Assembly: GCF_024347575.1 (NCBI RefSeq) | Contig: NZ_AP025503.1 | Span: forward strand, 248,001-312,000 | Source: Vibrio pelagius | GTDB lineage: Bacteria > Pseudomonadota > Gammaproteobacteria > Enterobacterales > Vibrionaceae | Direction of reading: 5' to 3' | DNA: 64,000 bases | Shown: positions 50,695 through 60,906 of the stretch, piece by piece | How positions within the stretch are numbered: position 1 is the first letter of the stretch | Layout of the letters: the number at the start of each line of letters is the position of its first letter | Program-made: the position numbers and the translations under genes | The notes under the pieces: model-generated | Seen by the model: only the letters and a program-made list of their open reading frames with translations | The model's database searches: none | Told to the model about the DNA's origin: nothing

Positions 50695-52104
50695 TTATTG
50701 AACTACTTCACCTGACTCAACGACGGTTTCACGAACGACTTTAGTGAAATCCAATGCTTCTTGACGAATCTTATCTTCATCAACAGTGAGCATGTTGCGG
50801 TCTTTCATCAGCAGTTTACCGTCGACGATTGAGTGGCGAACGTTACCTGAGTTTGCAGAGTACACCAGTGCAGAGTATGGGTTGTAGACCGGTACCATGT
50901 TGGGTGCTTTGGTATCGATCACAATGATGTCTGCCAACTTACCAGTCTCTAATGATCCGATCTTATCTTCCATATGGAGCGCTTTTGCTGCGCCCATTGT
51001 CGCCATGTCGATCACTTTGATCGGTGGCATTGCTGCACGATCTTTGTTTACTAGTTTGTGAACCTTGGCAACTTGGTTGAATTCATCAATCGTGCTCAAG
51101 GTGTTCCCCGACATTGGACCATCAGTTCCTAGGCCAATACGCACTTCTTCGTCGTACATCTGCAAAGCAGGTGAGACGCCTTTCGCTGACTTAATGTTCG
51201 CGCTCATGTTGTGTGCAACGCCCATGTCAGACTCTTTCACTAGTTTAATGTCTTCGTCATCAACCAAGATCATGTGTGCGCCAACTAGGTTTTTATTGAG
51301 TGCGCCAATGCTATGCATGTACTGAACAGGTGATAGACCATCAGAGCGCTCGGCGATCTTCTCTTCTTCACGATGAGACTCTGCAAGGTGGATCATCACG
51401 GGAACATTCAGCTCTAGAGATAGCTTCGCCACTTTTTGTAGGATCTCTGTGGTGTTGGTGTAAGGGGCGTGCGGTGCGAACGCTGGGGTGATACGCGGGT
51501 GGTCTTTGTACTCTTCAATGAAGTTGAGTGCGTACTTAATTCCTTCTTCAGCATTGGCTGCATCCGCGACTGGGAATTTAATCACGGTCTCACCTAATAT
51601 CGCGCGCATACCAATCTTATCGACGGTTTTCGCTACCTCGTCTTCGAAATAGTACATATCTGCGTAAGTCGTTACGCCGCCTTTCACCATCTCTACGTTA
51701 CCTAGGTTTGCGCCAATACGGACCATATCGCGCGAAACCAGTTTTTTCTCCAATGGGAAGATATAGCGGTGTAGGCGATCAGGTACATCGTCCGCCAAAG
51801 AGCGGAATACGGTCATTGAAACATGGGTATGAGTATTGATAAGACCGGGCATCACGATATCACCGTCGACATCAAGCACTTGTTCAGCTTTATATAGCTT
51901 CTCTAGTGAAGCGTCGCCTACCGCGATGATTTTGTTGTCTTTAACCACTACCGTACCGTTTTCATATACAGTTTTATCTTGGTTCATGGTCAGAACCATG
52001 GCATCTGTGATCATCAGATCCGCTTTCTCCATCGCGTTACTCGACAACGAAAACAGAGAGAGACCCGCCATCGCTGATGCCATTAAGGTGCGTTTTAATT
52101 TCAT
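50695..52104 (-). CDS. Periplasmic amidohydrolase, MtaD/chlorohydrolase type
   Basis: 469 aa from the ATG at 52104, which gives a signal peptide (MKLKRTLMASAMAG ... ending SSNA); the longer frame to 52233 is rejected. Metal-dependent hydrolase fold: THTHVS, HAPYTN, HLAESHREEE and GTDGPMSGN supply the metal-binding His/Asp residues. Closest known functions are 5-methylthioadenosine/S-adenosylhomocysteine deaminase and guanine deaminase-like enzymes, which are cytoplasmic; an exported form is unusual. Substrate uncertain. Single gene. Confidence 0.82.
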   Translation of the reverse strand: MKLKRTLMASAMAGLSLFSLSSNAMEKADLMITDAMVLTMNQDKTVYENGTVVVKDNKIIAVGDASLEKLYKAEQVLDVDGDIVMPGLINTHTHVSMTVFRSLADDVPDRLHRYIFPLEKKLVSRDMVRIGANLGNVEMVKGGVTTYADMYYFEDEVAKTVDKIGMRAILGETVIKFPVADAANAEEGIKYALNFIEEYKDHPRITPAFAPHAPYTNTTEILQKVAKLSLELNVPVMIHLAESHREEEKIAERSDGLSPVQYMHSIGALNKNLVGAHMILVDDEDIKLVKESDMGVAHNMSANIKSAKGVSPALQMYDEEVRIGLGTDGPMSGNTLSTIDEFNQVAKVHKLVNKDRAAMPPIKVIDMATMGAAKALHMEDKIGSLETGKLADIIVIDTKAPNMVPVYNPYSALVYSANSGNVRHSIVDGKLLMKDRNMLTVDEDKIRQEALDFTKVVRETVVESGEVVQ

Positions 52105-52353
52105 ATCAATACTCAGAACAGGAGTTGGTAAATGTTGCTGAATCATAGTGGATTTTATTGTTGTCGCAAACGTTTGTTTTATCGTTTGCGTAAAAACTGA
52201 AAGGTTCGACGTAATTACGATCGGATATTTCACATCATGAAGATTTGTATCAATTTCAGCTAATTTGTCGGTTTTCTAAAGCATATCTGTAGCTTACCTG
52301 TTGCATCGGATATAATAGATTTATATCCCTTCCTTGCATGAGCAGGCCCGCCT

Positions 52354-54861
52354 ATGACCAAAAAGATACCGATGTCAGAAAATACGACAACCACAGCGAA
52401 TGCTGACCCTTTTGCAGACCGAGAGTCGCAAAACTACGAGAACCCAGTTCCAAGTCGCGAGTTTATTCTTTCGTTTCTGACGGATGCGAATATTCCAATG
52501 AACCGCAACGATCTGTTCGATGCATTAGGTTTATCTGGTGAAGAGCAATATGAAGGCCTGCGTCGTCGTCTACGCGCGATGGAGCGTGATGGTCAATTGA
52601 TCTTTACCCGTCGTCAATGCTACGCCCTGCCTGAAAAATTGGAGCTAGTGAAAGGCTATGTGATTGGTCACAAAGATGGTCATGGCTGGGTGCGTCCCGA
52701 TGGTAGCACAGGCAAGGATGATGACATCTTACTGCCGCACCATCAGATGAAGACGCTAATGCATGGTGATTATGTATTGGCGCAGCCAACTGATAACAGT
52801 AAACGCGGTCGTCGTGAAGGTCGTTTAGTTCGTGTACTTGAAGAGCGTACAGCACCGTTAATCGGTCGTTTCTTCCTTGAGTACGGCCACTCTTATGTCG
52901 TCCCTGATGACTCTCGAATCAGTCACGACATTCTGATCCCAACCGAGCATAAAGGCGGTGCTCGTATGGGTAACGTTGTGGTGATCGAAATTATGGATCG
53001 CGGCGGTCGTTCACGCAATATGATGGGTAAGGTCATCGAAGTATTGGGTGAGAATATGGCACCGGGGATGGAGACTAAGATTGCGATTCATACGCACCAA
53101 ATCCCTCATGAGTGGCCTCAAGCGGTTGAGAAACAGGTTGAAAACCTTGGTGAGCATGTACCTGAAGAAGCGAAAGAAGGCCGTGTAGATTTGCGCGAGT
53201 TGCCTTTGGTCACGATTGATGGTGAAGATGCGCGTGACTTCGATGATGCGGTTTATTGTGAAGCGGAAAAAGATGGAGGCTGGCGTTTATGGGTCGCCAT
53301 TGCTGACGTAAGTTACTATGTGCGTCCAGATACCGCCCTAGATAAAGAAGCGATTAATCGTGGTAACTCGGTGTACTTCCCATCTCAGGTTGTGCCGATG
53401 CTGCCGGAAGTACTATCGAATGGCTTATGTTCATTGAACCCGCAGGTTGACCGCTTGTGTATGGTGTGTGAAATGACCATCTCAGAGAACGGCAAGTTAT
53501 CAGGTTACAAGCACTATGAAGCGGTGATGAACTCGCACGCGCGCCTGACATACAACAAGGTAGGCGCCATTCTCGATGGTGATGAAGAGCTTCGTCAGCG
53601 TTACGAGAAAGAAGTCCCACACCTTGAAGAGTTGCATAAGATGTACAAGGTGCTTAAGCAGACTCGTGATGAGCGTGGCGCGATTGAGTTTGAAACAGTA
53701 GAGACCAAATTTATCTTCAATGCCGATCGTAAGATTGAGCGCATTGAGCCTGTGATTCGTAACGATGCACACAAGATCATCGAAGAGTGTATGATTCTGG
53801 CAAACATCGCTTCTGCCTCATTGGTGGAAAAAGCCAAAGAGCCTGCGCTATACCGAATTCACGAAACGCCTGGAGAAGAGCGTCTTGCGGGCTTTAAAGA
53901 TTTCTTGAGTGAATTAGGCTTAAGCTTGGAAGGGGGGCTACAACCATCGCCAACCGACTACGCGCAACTGATGCGTCAAATTAACGAACGTGAAGATCGT
54001 GAACTGATTCAAACCATGCTGCTGCGCTCTATGAAGCAAGCCGTGTACAACGCCGACAACTGTGGTCACTTTGGCTTGGCTCTGAAGCGTTACGCGCACT
54101 TTACTTCGCCAATTCGCCGTTACCCAGACCTACTGCTACACCGTGCGATCAAGTACTTGATTGCTAAAGGCGAAGGCCGCAACACTGACCGTTGGACACC
54201 CACTGGTGGTTACCATTACTCGTTTGATGATATGGATTTCTACGGTGAGCAGTGTTCGACAACGGAACGTCGAGCCGATGATGCCACTCGTGAAGTATCG
54301 GACTGGCTGAAGTGTGAATACATGCAGGATCACGTTGGTGAAGAGATGCCGGGTGTGATTGCTAACGTGACTGGTTTTGGTTTCTTTGTTCGCCTAACAG
54401 AGCTGCATATTGATGGCCTCGTACACGTGACGTCACTCGCGAACGATTACTACCAATTCGACCCAATTGGACAGAGATTAATTGGTGAGAGTTCTGGTAA
54501 TATCTACCGCCTTGGCGATTCAGTGAAAGTTAAAGTCTCTGCGGTAAACCTAGATAGCCGCCAAATTGATTTTGATATTGTCGACACTGACCGCAAGCCT
54601 CGTGGTAAAGGCAAAACCGCGAAGAAACGTGCAGCGGATGCCGCGAAAAAGGCGAAAAGCAAGAAACGCGCAGCGGTAAAAAGCCGCCGTCCGGGAAGCA
54701 GTGCTAAACCATTAGTTGAGCCGACCAAGCGCCCTGATGGTAGCAGTGAAGAAGAGACACGCAGTAAGAGAAAGCCGAAGCGCAAACCGGCGAGTACCGA
54801 TAAGCCGAAAGCGAAAAAGAAGCGCACAGCAAAGCGTAAGCCAAAAGCGCCAAAGGCTTAA
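52354..54861 (+). CDS. rnr: Ribonuclease R
   Basis: 835 aa 3'-5' exoribonuclease. Helix-turn-helix N-terminus (about 30-95), two cold-shock domains (about 95-260), RNB catalytic domain (about 275-610, with [12 protein letters not shown] starting near Asp289), S1 domain (about 660-740) and a long Lys/Arg-rich tail (745-835). Starts at 52354 and 52372 are both possible; neither has a strong ribosome site. Followed by rlmB, as in E. coli. Confidence 0.96.
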   Translation: MTKKIPMSENTTTTANADPFADRESQNYENPVPSREFILSFLTDANIPMNRNDLFDALGLSGEEQYEGLRRRLRAMERDGQLIFTRRQCYALPEKLELVKGYVIGHKDGHGWVRPDGSTGKDDDILLPHHQMKTLMHGDYVLAQPTDNSKRGRREGRLVRVLEERTAPLIGRFFLEYGHSYVVPDDSRISHDILIPTEHKGGARMGNVVVIEIMDRGGRSRNMMGKVIEVLGENMAPGMETKIAIHTHQIPHEWPQAVEKQVENLGEHVPEEAKEGRVDLRELPLVTIDGEDARDFDDAVYCEAEKDGGWRLWVAIADVSYYVRPDTALDKEAINRGNSVYFPSQVVPMLPEVLSNGLCSLNPQVDRLCMVCEMTISENGKLSGYKHYEAVMNSHARLTYNKVGAILDGDEELRQRYEKEVPHLEELHKMYKVLKQTRDERGAIEFETVETKFIFNADRKIERIEPVIRNDAHKIIEECMILANIASASLVEKAKEPALYRIHETPGEERLAGFKDFLSELGLSLEGGLQPSPTDYAQLMRQINEREDRELIQTMLLRSMKQAVYNADNCGHFGLALKRYAHFTSPIRRYPDLLLHRAIKYLIAKGEGRNTDRWTPTGGYHYSFDDMDFYGEQCSTTERRADDATREVSDWLKCEYMQDHVGEEMPGVIANVTGFGFFVRLTELHIDGLVHVTSLANDYYQFDPIGQRLIGESSGNIYRLGDSVKVKVSAVNLDSRQIDFDIVDTDRKPRGKGKTAKKRAADAAKKAKSKKRAAVKSRRPGSSAKPLVEPTKRPDGSSEEETRSKRKPKRKPASTDKPKAKKKRTAKRKPKAPKA

Positions 54862-54961
54862 CACAGGAGTAGGCAGAAGCAGTGCCTACTCGATATTGAA
54901 TAGTGAATTAAGGAGAGGCGCAGTTTGCTCTCCTTAACGTAACAAACCGAACAGGTAGACA

Positions 54962-55702
54962 ATGAGTAACGAATTTATCTACGGCATTCACGCGGTGAAG
55001 GCTGTACTAGAAAAAGATCCAGCGCGTTTTATCGAGGCTTATGTATTAAAAGGCCGTCAAGATGAGCGTCTATTACCGCTGTTAAACCAACTGCAGCAGT
55101 TTGGGGTGTCTATCCAACAAATGGGTCGTAAGGTGCTGGATGATAAAGCTCAAGGGGCTAACCACCAAGGTATCATTGCTAAGGTGAAACCCGCTAAGCA
55201 GCTGAACGAGAACGATCTTGATGACATTCTTGCGCAGCATGATCAACCTCTACTGCTGGTTCTTGATGGTGTAACAGACCCACACAATCTAGGTGCTTGT
55301 TTACGGAACGCTGATGCAGCTGGTGTTGCAGCTGTGATCGTACCGAAAGATCGCTCTTCACCGTTAACCGCGACAGTAAGCAAAGTAGCATGTGGCGCAG
55401 CAGAGACTGTTCCTCTAGTTCGCGTAACTAACTTGGCGCGTACTATGCGTGCGCTACAAGAGAAAGGCGTGTGGTTTGTAGGAACTGCGGGTGAAGCGAC
55501 GCACGATATCTACCAAGCAAAACTGACGGGTCCATTAGCGGTAGTGATGGGGGCAGAGGGTGACGGTATGCGCCGCCTAACGCGCGAAACCTGTGATGAC
55601 CTGATTAAGATCCCTATGGCGGGCAGCGTATCAAGCCTCAATGTGTCAGTGGCTTCTGGTATTTGTCTGTTTGAAGCGGTACGTCAGCGTTTAGCGCAGT
55701 AA
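54962..55702 (+). CDS. rlmB: 23S rRNA (guanosine-2'-O-)-methyltransferase RlmB
   Basis: 246 aa SpoU/TrmH trefoil-knot enzyme methylating Gm2251. Substrate-binding N-domain (1-75) and SPOUT domain with [26 protein letters not shown] and [10 protein letters not shown]. 100 nt after rnr. Confidence 0.97.
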   Translation: MSNEFIYGIHAVKAVLEKDPARFIEAYVLKGRQDERLLPLLNQLQQFGVSIQQMGRKVLDDKAQGANHQGIIAKVKPAKQLNENDLDDILAQHDQPLLLVLDGVTDPHNLGACLRNADAAGVAAVIVPKDRSSPLTATVSKVACGAAETVPLVRVTNLARTMRALQEKGVWFVGTAGEATHDIYQAKLTGPLAVVMGAEGDGMRRLTRETCDDLIKIPMAGSVSSLNVSVASGICLFEAVRQRLAQ

Positions 55703-55728
55703 ATCGCTCATTGAATTGATTTATTTCT

Positions 55729-55763
55729 AACGCCCACCACATGCTGGTGGGCGTTTGTTTTCA
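55729..55763 (+). terminator. Terminator of rnr-rlmB
   Basis: AACGCCCACCA-CATGC-TGGTGGGCGTTTGTTTT, 27 nt after the stop. Confidence 0.88.
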
Positions 55764-55903
55764 TCGAATTAAGGTAGATCTTGAGAGAACCGTGGGTGGC
55801 TAGAAAAACTGTTTCATTATTCGCCAAATACCACTTGCCAATACGGGGTTCTTTCTATAACATTTGCCGTCCTTAAAACTCAGTCAATTATCTTTAGTTC
55901 CTT

Positions 55904-55956
55904 GCTTCCTCTGGATGACTGAGCCAACTGTGGAAGCTAATAATCCGTAAGGAGCA
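55904..55956 (+). promoter_or_regulatory. rpsF leader with possible S6:S18 autoregulatory hairpin
   Basis: GCTTCC ... GGAAGC can pair across 22 nt (55904-55937), and CCGTAAGGA follows just before the start codon. Many bacterial rpsF leaders carry a CCG/GGA-type site bound by the S6:S18 complex. The match here is by position and motif only. Confidence 0.3.
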
Positions 55957-55960
55957 ACCA

Positions 55961-56350
55961 ATGCGTCATTACGAAATCGTATTCATGGTGCACCCTGATC
56001 AAAGCGAGCAAGTTGCTGGCATGATCGAGCGTTACACTGGTTCTATCACTGAAGCTGGCGGTAAAATCCACCGTCTAGAAGACTGGGGCCGCCGTCAAAT
56101 GGCTTACCCAATCAACAAGCTTCACAAAGCTCACTACGTTCTAATGAACGTTGAAGCTGGTCAAGAAGTGATCGACGAGCTAGAAACTGCTTTCCGTTTC
56201 AACGATGCAGTTCTACGTAACATGATCATGCGCACTAAAGGCGCTGTGACTGAGCAATCTATTATGCTTAAGCAAAAAGAAGAGCGTGCAGAGCGTGCTC
56301 CTCGTCGCGAAGAGCGTACAGAAGCTAAGCCAGAAGCATCTGCTGAGTAA
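55961..56350 (+). CDS. rpsF: 30S ribosomal protein S6
   Basis: 129 aa with [14 protein letters not shown] at the start and the S18-binding sheet; a basic/acidic tail rich in Arg, Glu and Ala closes it. AAGGAGCAACC precedes the ATG. First gene of the rpsF-rpsR-rplI set. Confidence 0.98.
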   Translation: MRHYEIVFMVHPDQSEQVAGMIERYTGSITEAGGKIHRLEDWGRRQMAYPINKLHKAHYVLMNVEAGQEVIDELETAFRFNDAVLRNMIMRTKGAVTEQSIMLKQKEERAERAPRREERTEAKPEASAE

Positions 56351-56459
56351 TTCTTTTTTGGCGTAAAGCCTTAAAAAATTCTCAACTTGTTTTAGGTTCT
56401 TGGTAATTACTTCGGTATTTATTGAAGACCGCTTTTTTAAATTTAAGATCAGGAGATAG

Positions 56460-56690
<231 letters not shown>

Positions 56691-56728
56691 TTGGTAAGAG
56701 TTAATAAAAGTTTAAGAGGACTAAGATA

Positions 56729-57181
56729 ATGCAAGTTATTCTACTTGATAAGATCGGTAACCTAGGTGGCCTTGGCGACCAAGTAAACGTTAAATCTGGC
56801 TACGCTCGTAACTTCCTTATCCCACAAGGTAAAGCAGTTATGGCAACTAAGGACAACGTTGCTATGTTCGAAACTCGCCGTGCTGAACTAGAAGCTAAAG
56901 TTGCTGAGCAACTAGCTGCTGCTGAAGCTCGCGCAGAGAAAGTTAACGCTCTAGAAGCTGTTGTTATCGCTTCTAAAGCTGGTGACGAAGGTAAACTATT
57001 CGGTTCTATCGGTACTCGCGACATCGCTGACGCTATCACAGCTGCAGGTGTTGAAGTTGCTAAGAGCGAAGTACGCCTACCTGAAGGCGCTCTACGTAAC
57101 ATCGGTGAATTCGAAGTAAGCATCCAACTTCACTCTGAAGTATTTGCTACTGCGAAAATCGCTATCGTTGCTGCTGAGTAA
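56729..57181 (+). CDS. rplI: 50S ribosomal protein L9
   Basis: 150 aa: rRNA-binding N-domain ([19 protein letters not shown]), long connecting helix (about 40-75) and C-domain. AGAGGACTAAGATA precedes the ATG. Last gene of the ribosomal set, with its own terminator. Confidence 0.98.
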   Translation: MQVILLDKIGNLGGLGDQVNVKSGYARNFLIPQGKAVMATKDNVAMFETRRAELEAKVAEQLAAAEARAEKVNALEAVVIASKAGDEGKLFGSIGTRDIADAITAAGVEVAKSEVRLPEGALRNIGEFEVSIQLHSEVFATAKIAIVAAE

Positions 57182-57219
57182 TTTCAGTCAAAAGACGAAT
57201 TCTTTCTTTTGAAAGTTTT

Positions 57220-57249
57220 AAAGCACCAGCTTCGGCTGGTGTTTTTTTA
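57220..57249 (+). terminator. Terminator of rplI
   Basis: AAAGCACCAGC-TTCG-GCTGGTGTTTTTTT, 39 nt after the stop. Confidence 0.93.
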
Positions 57250-57371
57250 TGTCTGGAATTTGAGAACAACGACCTGAAGACGTCTAAGACTTGCGATACA
57301 TAAATGAGAGAGAACAAGGCGTCTAGGTAACCTATGATGATCTTTTTACCCTAAAACGGTTTCTACTGGGT

Positions 57372-58244
57372 TTAGAAGTGGAATAATAGGTTTACGGAAA
57401 GTACAGAGTCTGCTTTATCTAAGCCATTTGGTACTTTGTCGTGGTACTGACGAGAGTGTGCAATCTTGAGCGCGATGTTTTCGGTGATATCGTTTACTGC
57501 TTCAAGTTCTGTATCGAGCCTTAGGTTACTTCTGCCCGAAACCAGCGTCATATCGACATTGAAACTTAGGTTCGGCAAAGCCTGCCAGGTCGAATTTACG
57601 TTGCCTCGGAAAATACCCTCTTCGACGATCTCTGGAAAAATAATATCATCGTCATCGATTTCATCTAGGTTTGGCTCTTGGTAACGAAAACCAGGACCAA
57701 CTTCAAACTCTAGAACGAAGGTTTCAGTATTTGAGAATTGATAACCTAAGCCTGTCGAAATCGTATAATCCTTGAAGTAAGCACTGTAGCGCGAGTCTAC
57801 CCCTTTAAAACTTCCGTAAAGATAGGTTTTTGGGCTTAACTTATAGTCGCTCTGCGCGGTGTAAGTCGACTGTCTTTTGTCTTCTTCACCATCTTTATAG
57901 AGGTTGTAATACTTCCATTCACCTGTACTACGGTGACGCCCTTCAGTGTATTCCGCACTGAGTCGCGCATTGAGCGAGCGAGAGTCTGAATTACCGGTAT
58001 GCGATTGGTAGCCAAACTCAACTTCCGTCGAGAGTGGATCTTCAGGTTCAGTGTCTGTGTCACTCGGCGCGATATCCATATCCACAACATCTGTTGCTAC
58101 TTCTAATTGTAACTCTTCAGCTGACTCTAAAGGCTCAGCCACTTCTATGGAGTCAAGAAGCTTATCAACAGAGGATTCTGTGTCATTAGCTAAAACTAAT
58201 GGAGTGCTCAGTAGGCCAAGGCTAAGAGCAAATAATTTGGACAC
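57372..58244 (-). CDS. DUF481 outer-membrane protein
   Basis: 290 aa: signal peptide (cleavage near Ala19), an acidic periplasmic segment (about 20-70, rich in Glu and Asp), then a DUF481 beta barrel (about 72-290) of alternating strands with Ser-rich turns, ending in Leu-Leu-Phe-His-Phe, a BAM-type terminal Phe. Family is YdiY-like; role unknown, thought to be acid-responsive in E. coli. Single gene, convergent to rplI and divergent from dnaB. Confidence 0.85.
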   Translation of the reverse strand: MSKLFALSLGLLSTPLVLANDTESSVDKLLDSIEVAEPLESAEELQLEVATDVVDMDIAPSDTDTEPEDPLSTEVEFGYQSHTGNSDSRSLNARLSAEYTEGRHRSTGEWKYYNLYKDGEEDKRQSTYTAQSDYKLSPKTYLYGSFKGVDSRYSAYFKDYTISTGLGYQFSNTETFVLEFEVGPGFRYQEPNLDEIDDDDIIFPEIVEEGIFRGNVNSTWQALPNLSFNVDMTLVSGRSNLRLDTELEAVNDITENIALKIAHSRQYHDKVPNGLDKADSVLSVNLLFHF

Positions 58245-58419
58245 GCATACCTCATTTGGACAGTGAATGAATGGGGAATCGTAATGCTAGGCTTGGTGAT
58301 TTTAGTCAGCAATAAGTAAATTCTTACGTAAGACGAAAACAAACCGACTCCATAGCATTACAAATGAATGTTCTTGGGTATAATGAGCGGTCATTATTAG
58401 TTATTTGAGTGTAGTCATA

Positions 58420-59811
58420 GTGGATACCAGAAATCAGAAATCAGCCAACGATCAGGTGGACGCGATTAAAGTCCCGCCCCATTCATTAGAAGCTGAGCAA
58501 TCCGTGATTGGCGGCCTGTTGCTGGACAACGAACGCTGGGATACGGTTGCTGAGAAGGTTGTGGCGAAGGACTTTTATAGCCGTCCGCACCGTTTGATTT
58601 TCGAAGCGGTGAAAGACATTCTAGAAGAAAGTGCCCCTCTGGATCTCATTACACTCTCAGAACACTTAGAACTGCGCGAGCAACTAGAAGAGGTGGGTGG
58701 CTTCGCTTACCTTGCAGATCTCGCGAAAAACACCCCAAGTGCGGCAAACATTAACGCGTATGCCGATATCGTTGCGCAGCGTGCTCTGGTTCGCAGCCTG
58801 ATTGGTGTTGCGAATGAGATCGCCGATTCTGGTTATGACCCGCAAGGTCGCACATCAGAAGACTTACTTGATCTTGCCGAGAGTAAAGTATTCGCGATTG
58901 CGGAAGGTCGTGCGAGTGAGAACGAAGGCCCCCAAAACGTAGACAGTATTCTAGAGAAGACGCTAGAGCGTATCGAGATCCTATATAAAACGCCACAAGA
59001 TGGTGTGACGGGTGTCGATACCGGTTTTAATGATCTCAATAAGAAGACCGCAGGTCTGCAGGGCTCAGATTTAATCATTGTCGCGGCGCGTCCATCAATG
59101 GGTAAAACCACCTTTGCGATGAACTTGTGTGAAAACGCAGCGATGAAGCAAGACAAGCCAGTGCTTATCTTCTCACTAGAGATGCCAGGCGAACAGCTAA
59201 TGATGCGTATGCTGGCGTCCCTTTCTCGTGTAGACCAAACCAAAATTCGTACCGGTCAGTTGGATGATGAAGATTGGGCTCGAATCTCTTCGACTATGGG
59301 TATTCTCATGGACAAGAAGAATATGTACATCGATGACAGTTCAGGTCTAACACCCACCGAAGTGCGTTCACGTGCGCGTCGTATTGCTCGTGAACACGAC
59401 GGTCTTTCAATGATCATGATCGACTACCTTCAATTGATGCGTGTACCGTCTCTTTCTGATAACCGTACATTGGAAATTGCTGAGATCTCTCGCTCTCTCA
59501 AAGCTCTAGCGAAAGAGTTGAATGTTCCGGTTGTGGCACTGTCTCAGCTTAACCGTTCCCTTGAGCAGCGTGCTGATAAGCGTCCGGTGAACTCGGACTT
59601 GCGTGAATCGGGCTCGATTGAGCAAGATGCCGACTTAATCATGTTTATCTACCGTGATGAGGTTTATAACCCAGACAGCGCACTAAAAGGTATCGCTGAA
59701 ATTATCATAGGTAAGCAGCGTAACGGTCCGATCGGTTCGGTTCGTTTGACCTTCCAAGGTCAGCACTCTCGATTTGATAACTATGCAGGCCCTGCATTTG
59801 ATGATGAGTAA
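58420..59811 (+). CDS. dnaB: Replicative DNA helicase DnaB
   Basis: 463 aa from the GTG at 58420 (a TTG at 58405 in frame is an alternative; neither has a clear ribosome site). N-terminal DnaG-binding domain (about 20-120), linker, RecA-like C-domain with Walker A (ARPSMGKTTF), Walker B (MIMIDYLQLM) and Arg finger region (RESGSIEQDAD). No intein. alr follows after 6 nt, as in E. coli. Confidence 0.96.
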   Translation: MDTRNQKSANDQVDAIKVPPHSLEAEQSVIGGLLLDNERWDTVAEKVVAKDFYSRPHRLIFEAVKDILEESAPLDLITLSEHLELREQLEEVGGFAYLADLAKNTPSAANINAYADIVAQRALVRSLIGVANEIADSGYDPQGRTSEDLLDLAESKVFAIAEGRASENEGPQNVDSILEKTLERIEILYKTPQDGVTGVDTGFNDLNKKTAGLQGSDLIIVAARPSMGKTTFAMNLCENAAMKQDKPVLIFSLEMPGEQLMMRMLASLSRVDQTKIRTGQLDDEDWARISSTMGILMDKKNMYIDDSSGLTPTEVRSRARRIAREHDGLSMIMIDYLQLMRVPSLSDNRTLEIAEISRSLKALAKELNVPVVALSQLNRSLEQRADKRPVNSDLRESGSIEQDADLIMFIYRDEVYNPDSALKGIAEIIIGKQRNGPIGSVRLTFQGQHSRFDNYAGPAFDDE

Positions 59812-59817
59812 CGCTCA

Positions 59818-60906
59818 ATGACGTATATGAAAGCGGCAACCGCAAGCATTGATCTCAATGCACTAGAGCACAACCTTCGTCAGATAAAGTCGAAGGCTCC
59901 TCAATGTAAAGTGATGTCGGTAGTCAAAGCCAATGGCTATGGTCACGGCTTACTGCAGATTGCGAAACACTCTAACAATTCCGATGCGTTCGGCGTCGCT
60001 CGTATTGAAGAAGCGTTGCAGTTGCGTGCGGGCGGTATTGTGCAACCTATTCTACTGCTTGAAGGCTTTTATACTTCAGGTGATTTACCGATCCTTGTTG
60101 CGAACAATATACAGACCGTGGTCCACTGTGAAGAGCAGCTAATCGCACTAGAAAACACCCAGCTTCAAGCGCCGGTCGTTGTCTGGTTGAAGGTAGACAG
60201 TGGCATGCATCGATTGGGAGTTCGCTCTGAACAGTACCAAAACTTTGTAGAACGTTTGCATCAATGCCCGAATGTCGCTAAACCACTGCGTTACATGAGT
60301 CATTTTGGTTGTGCGGATGAATTAGATAAAGACACCACACCGCAGCAGACTGAACTCTTTCTGTCGTTAACAGAGGGCTGTGAGGGTGAGCGTTCTTTAG
60401 CGAACTCGGCAGGTTTGTTAGCATGGCCTGAAAGTCACCTAGATTGGGTGCGTCCTGGAATTATCTCTTATGGTGTTTCTCCGTTTATTGAGCAGACAGC
60501 ACAAGATCTGGGCTTTCAGCCTGTGATGACTCTGACCTCACATCTGATTGCAGTTCGTGATCTCAAAGCCGGTGAGAGCGTTGGTTATGGTGGAAACTGG
60601 ACCAGCGATCGCGATACCAAAATGGGTGTGATTGCTATTGGTTATGGTGATGGTTATCCGCGAACCGCACCTAACGGTACACCAGTATTCATCAATGGTC
60701 GTAGGGTGCCGATTGCTGGTCGTGTCTCTATGGATATGCTGACGGTTGATCTCGGTCCAGATGCCGCTGATCAGGTAGGTGATGAAGCAATCTTATGGGG
60801 TAAAGAACTCCCTTCAGAAGAGGTGGCGTCTCACATTGGTACGATCGCTTATGAACTGGTTACCAAACTCACCTCACGTGTTGAGATGGAGTACGTGAAA
60901 TTGTGA
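59818..60906 (+). CDS. alr: Alanine racemase
   Basis: 362 aa PLP enzyme making D-Ala for peptidoglycan. PLP lysine in VVKANGYGHG near 38, base Tyr in the C-terminal YGGNW/GYGDGYPR region, and SMDMLTVDLG. An internal ATG at 59827 gives an N-terminus closer to E. coli Alr; both are possible. Start 6 nt after dnaB; stop overlaps the next start by 4 nt. Confidence 0.95.
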   Translation: MTYMKAATASIDLNALEHNLRQIKSKAPQCKVMSVVKANGYGHGLLQIAKHSNNSDAFGVARIEEALQLRAGGIVQPILLLEGFYTSGDLPILVANNIQTVVHCEEQLIALENTQLQAPVVVWLKVDSGMHRLGVRSEQYQNFVERLHQCPNVAKPLRYMSHFGCADELDKDTTPQQTELFLSLTEGCEGERSLANSAGLLAWPESHLDWVRPGIISYGVSPFIEQTAQDLGFQPVMTLTSHLIAVRDLKAGESVGYGGNWTSDRDTKMGVIAIGYGDGYPRTAPNGTPVFINGRRVPIAGRVSMDMLTVDLGPDAADQVGDEAILWGKELPSEEVASHIGTIAYELVTKLTSRVEMEYVKL

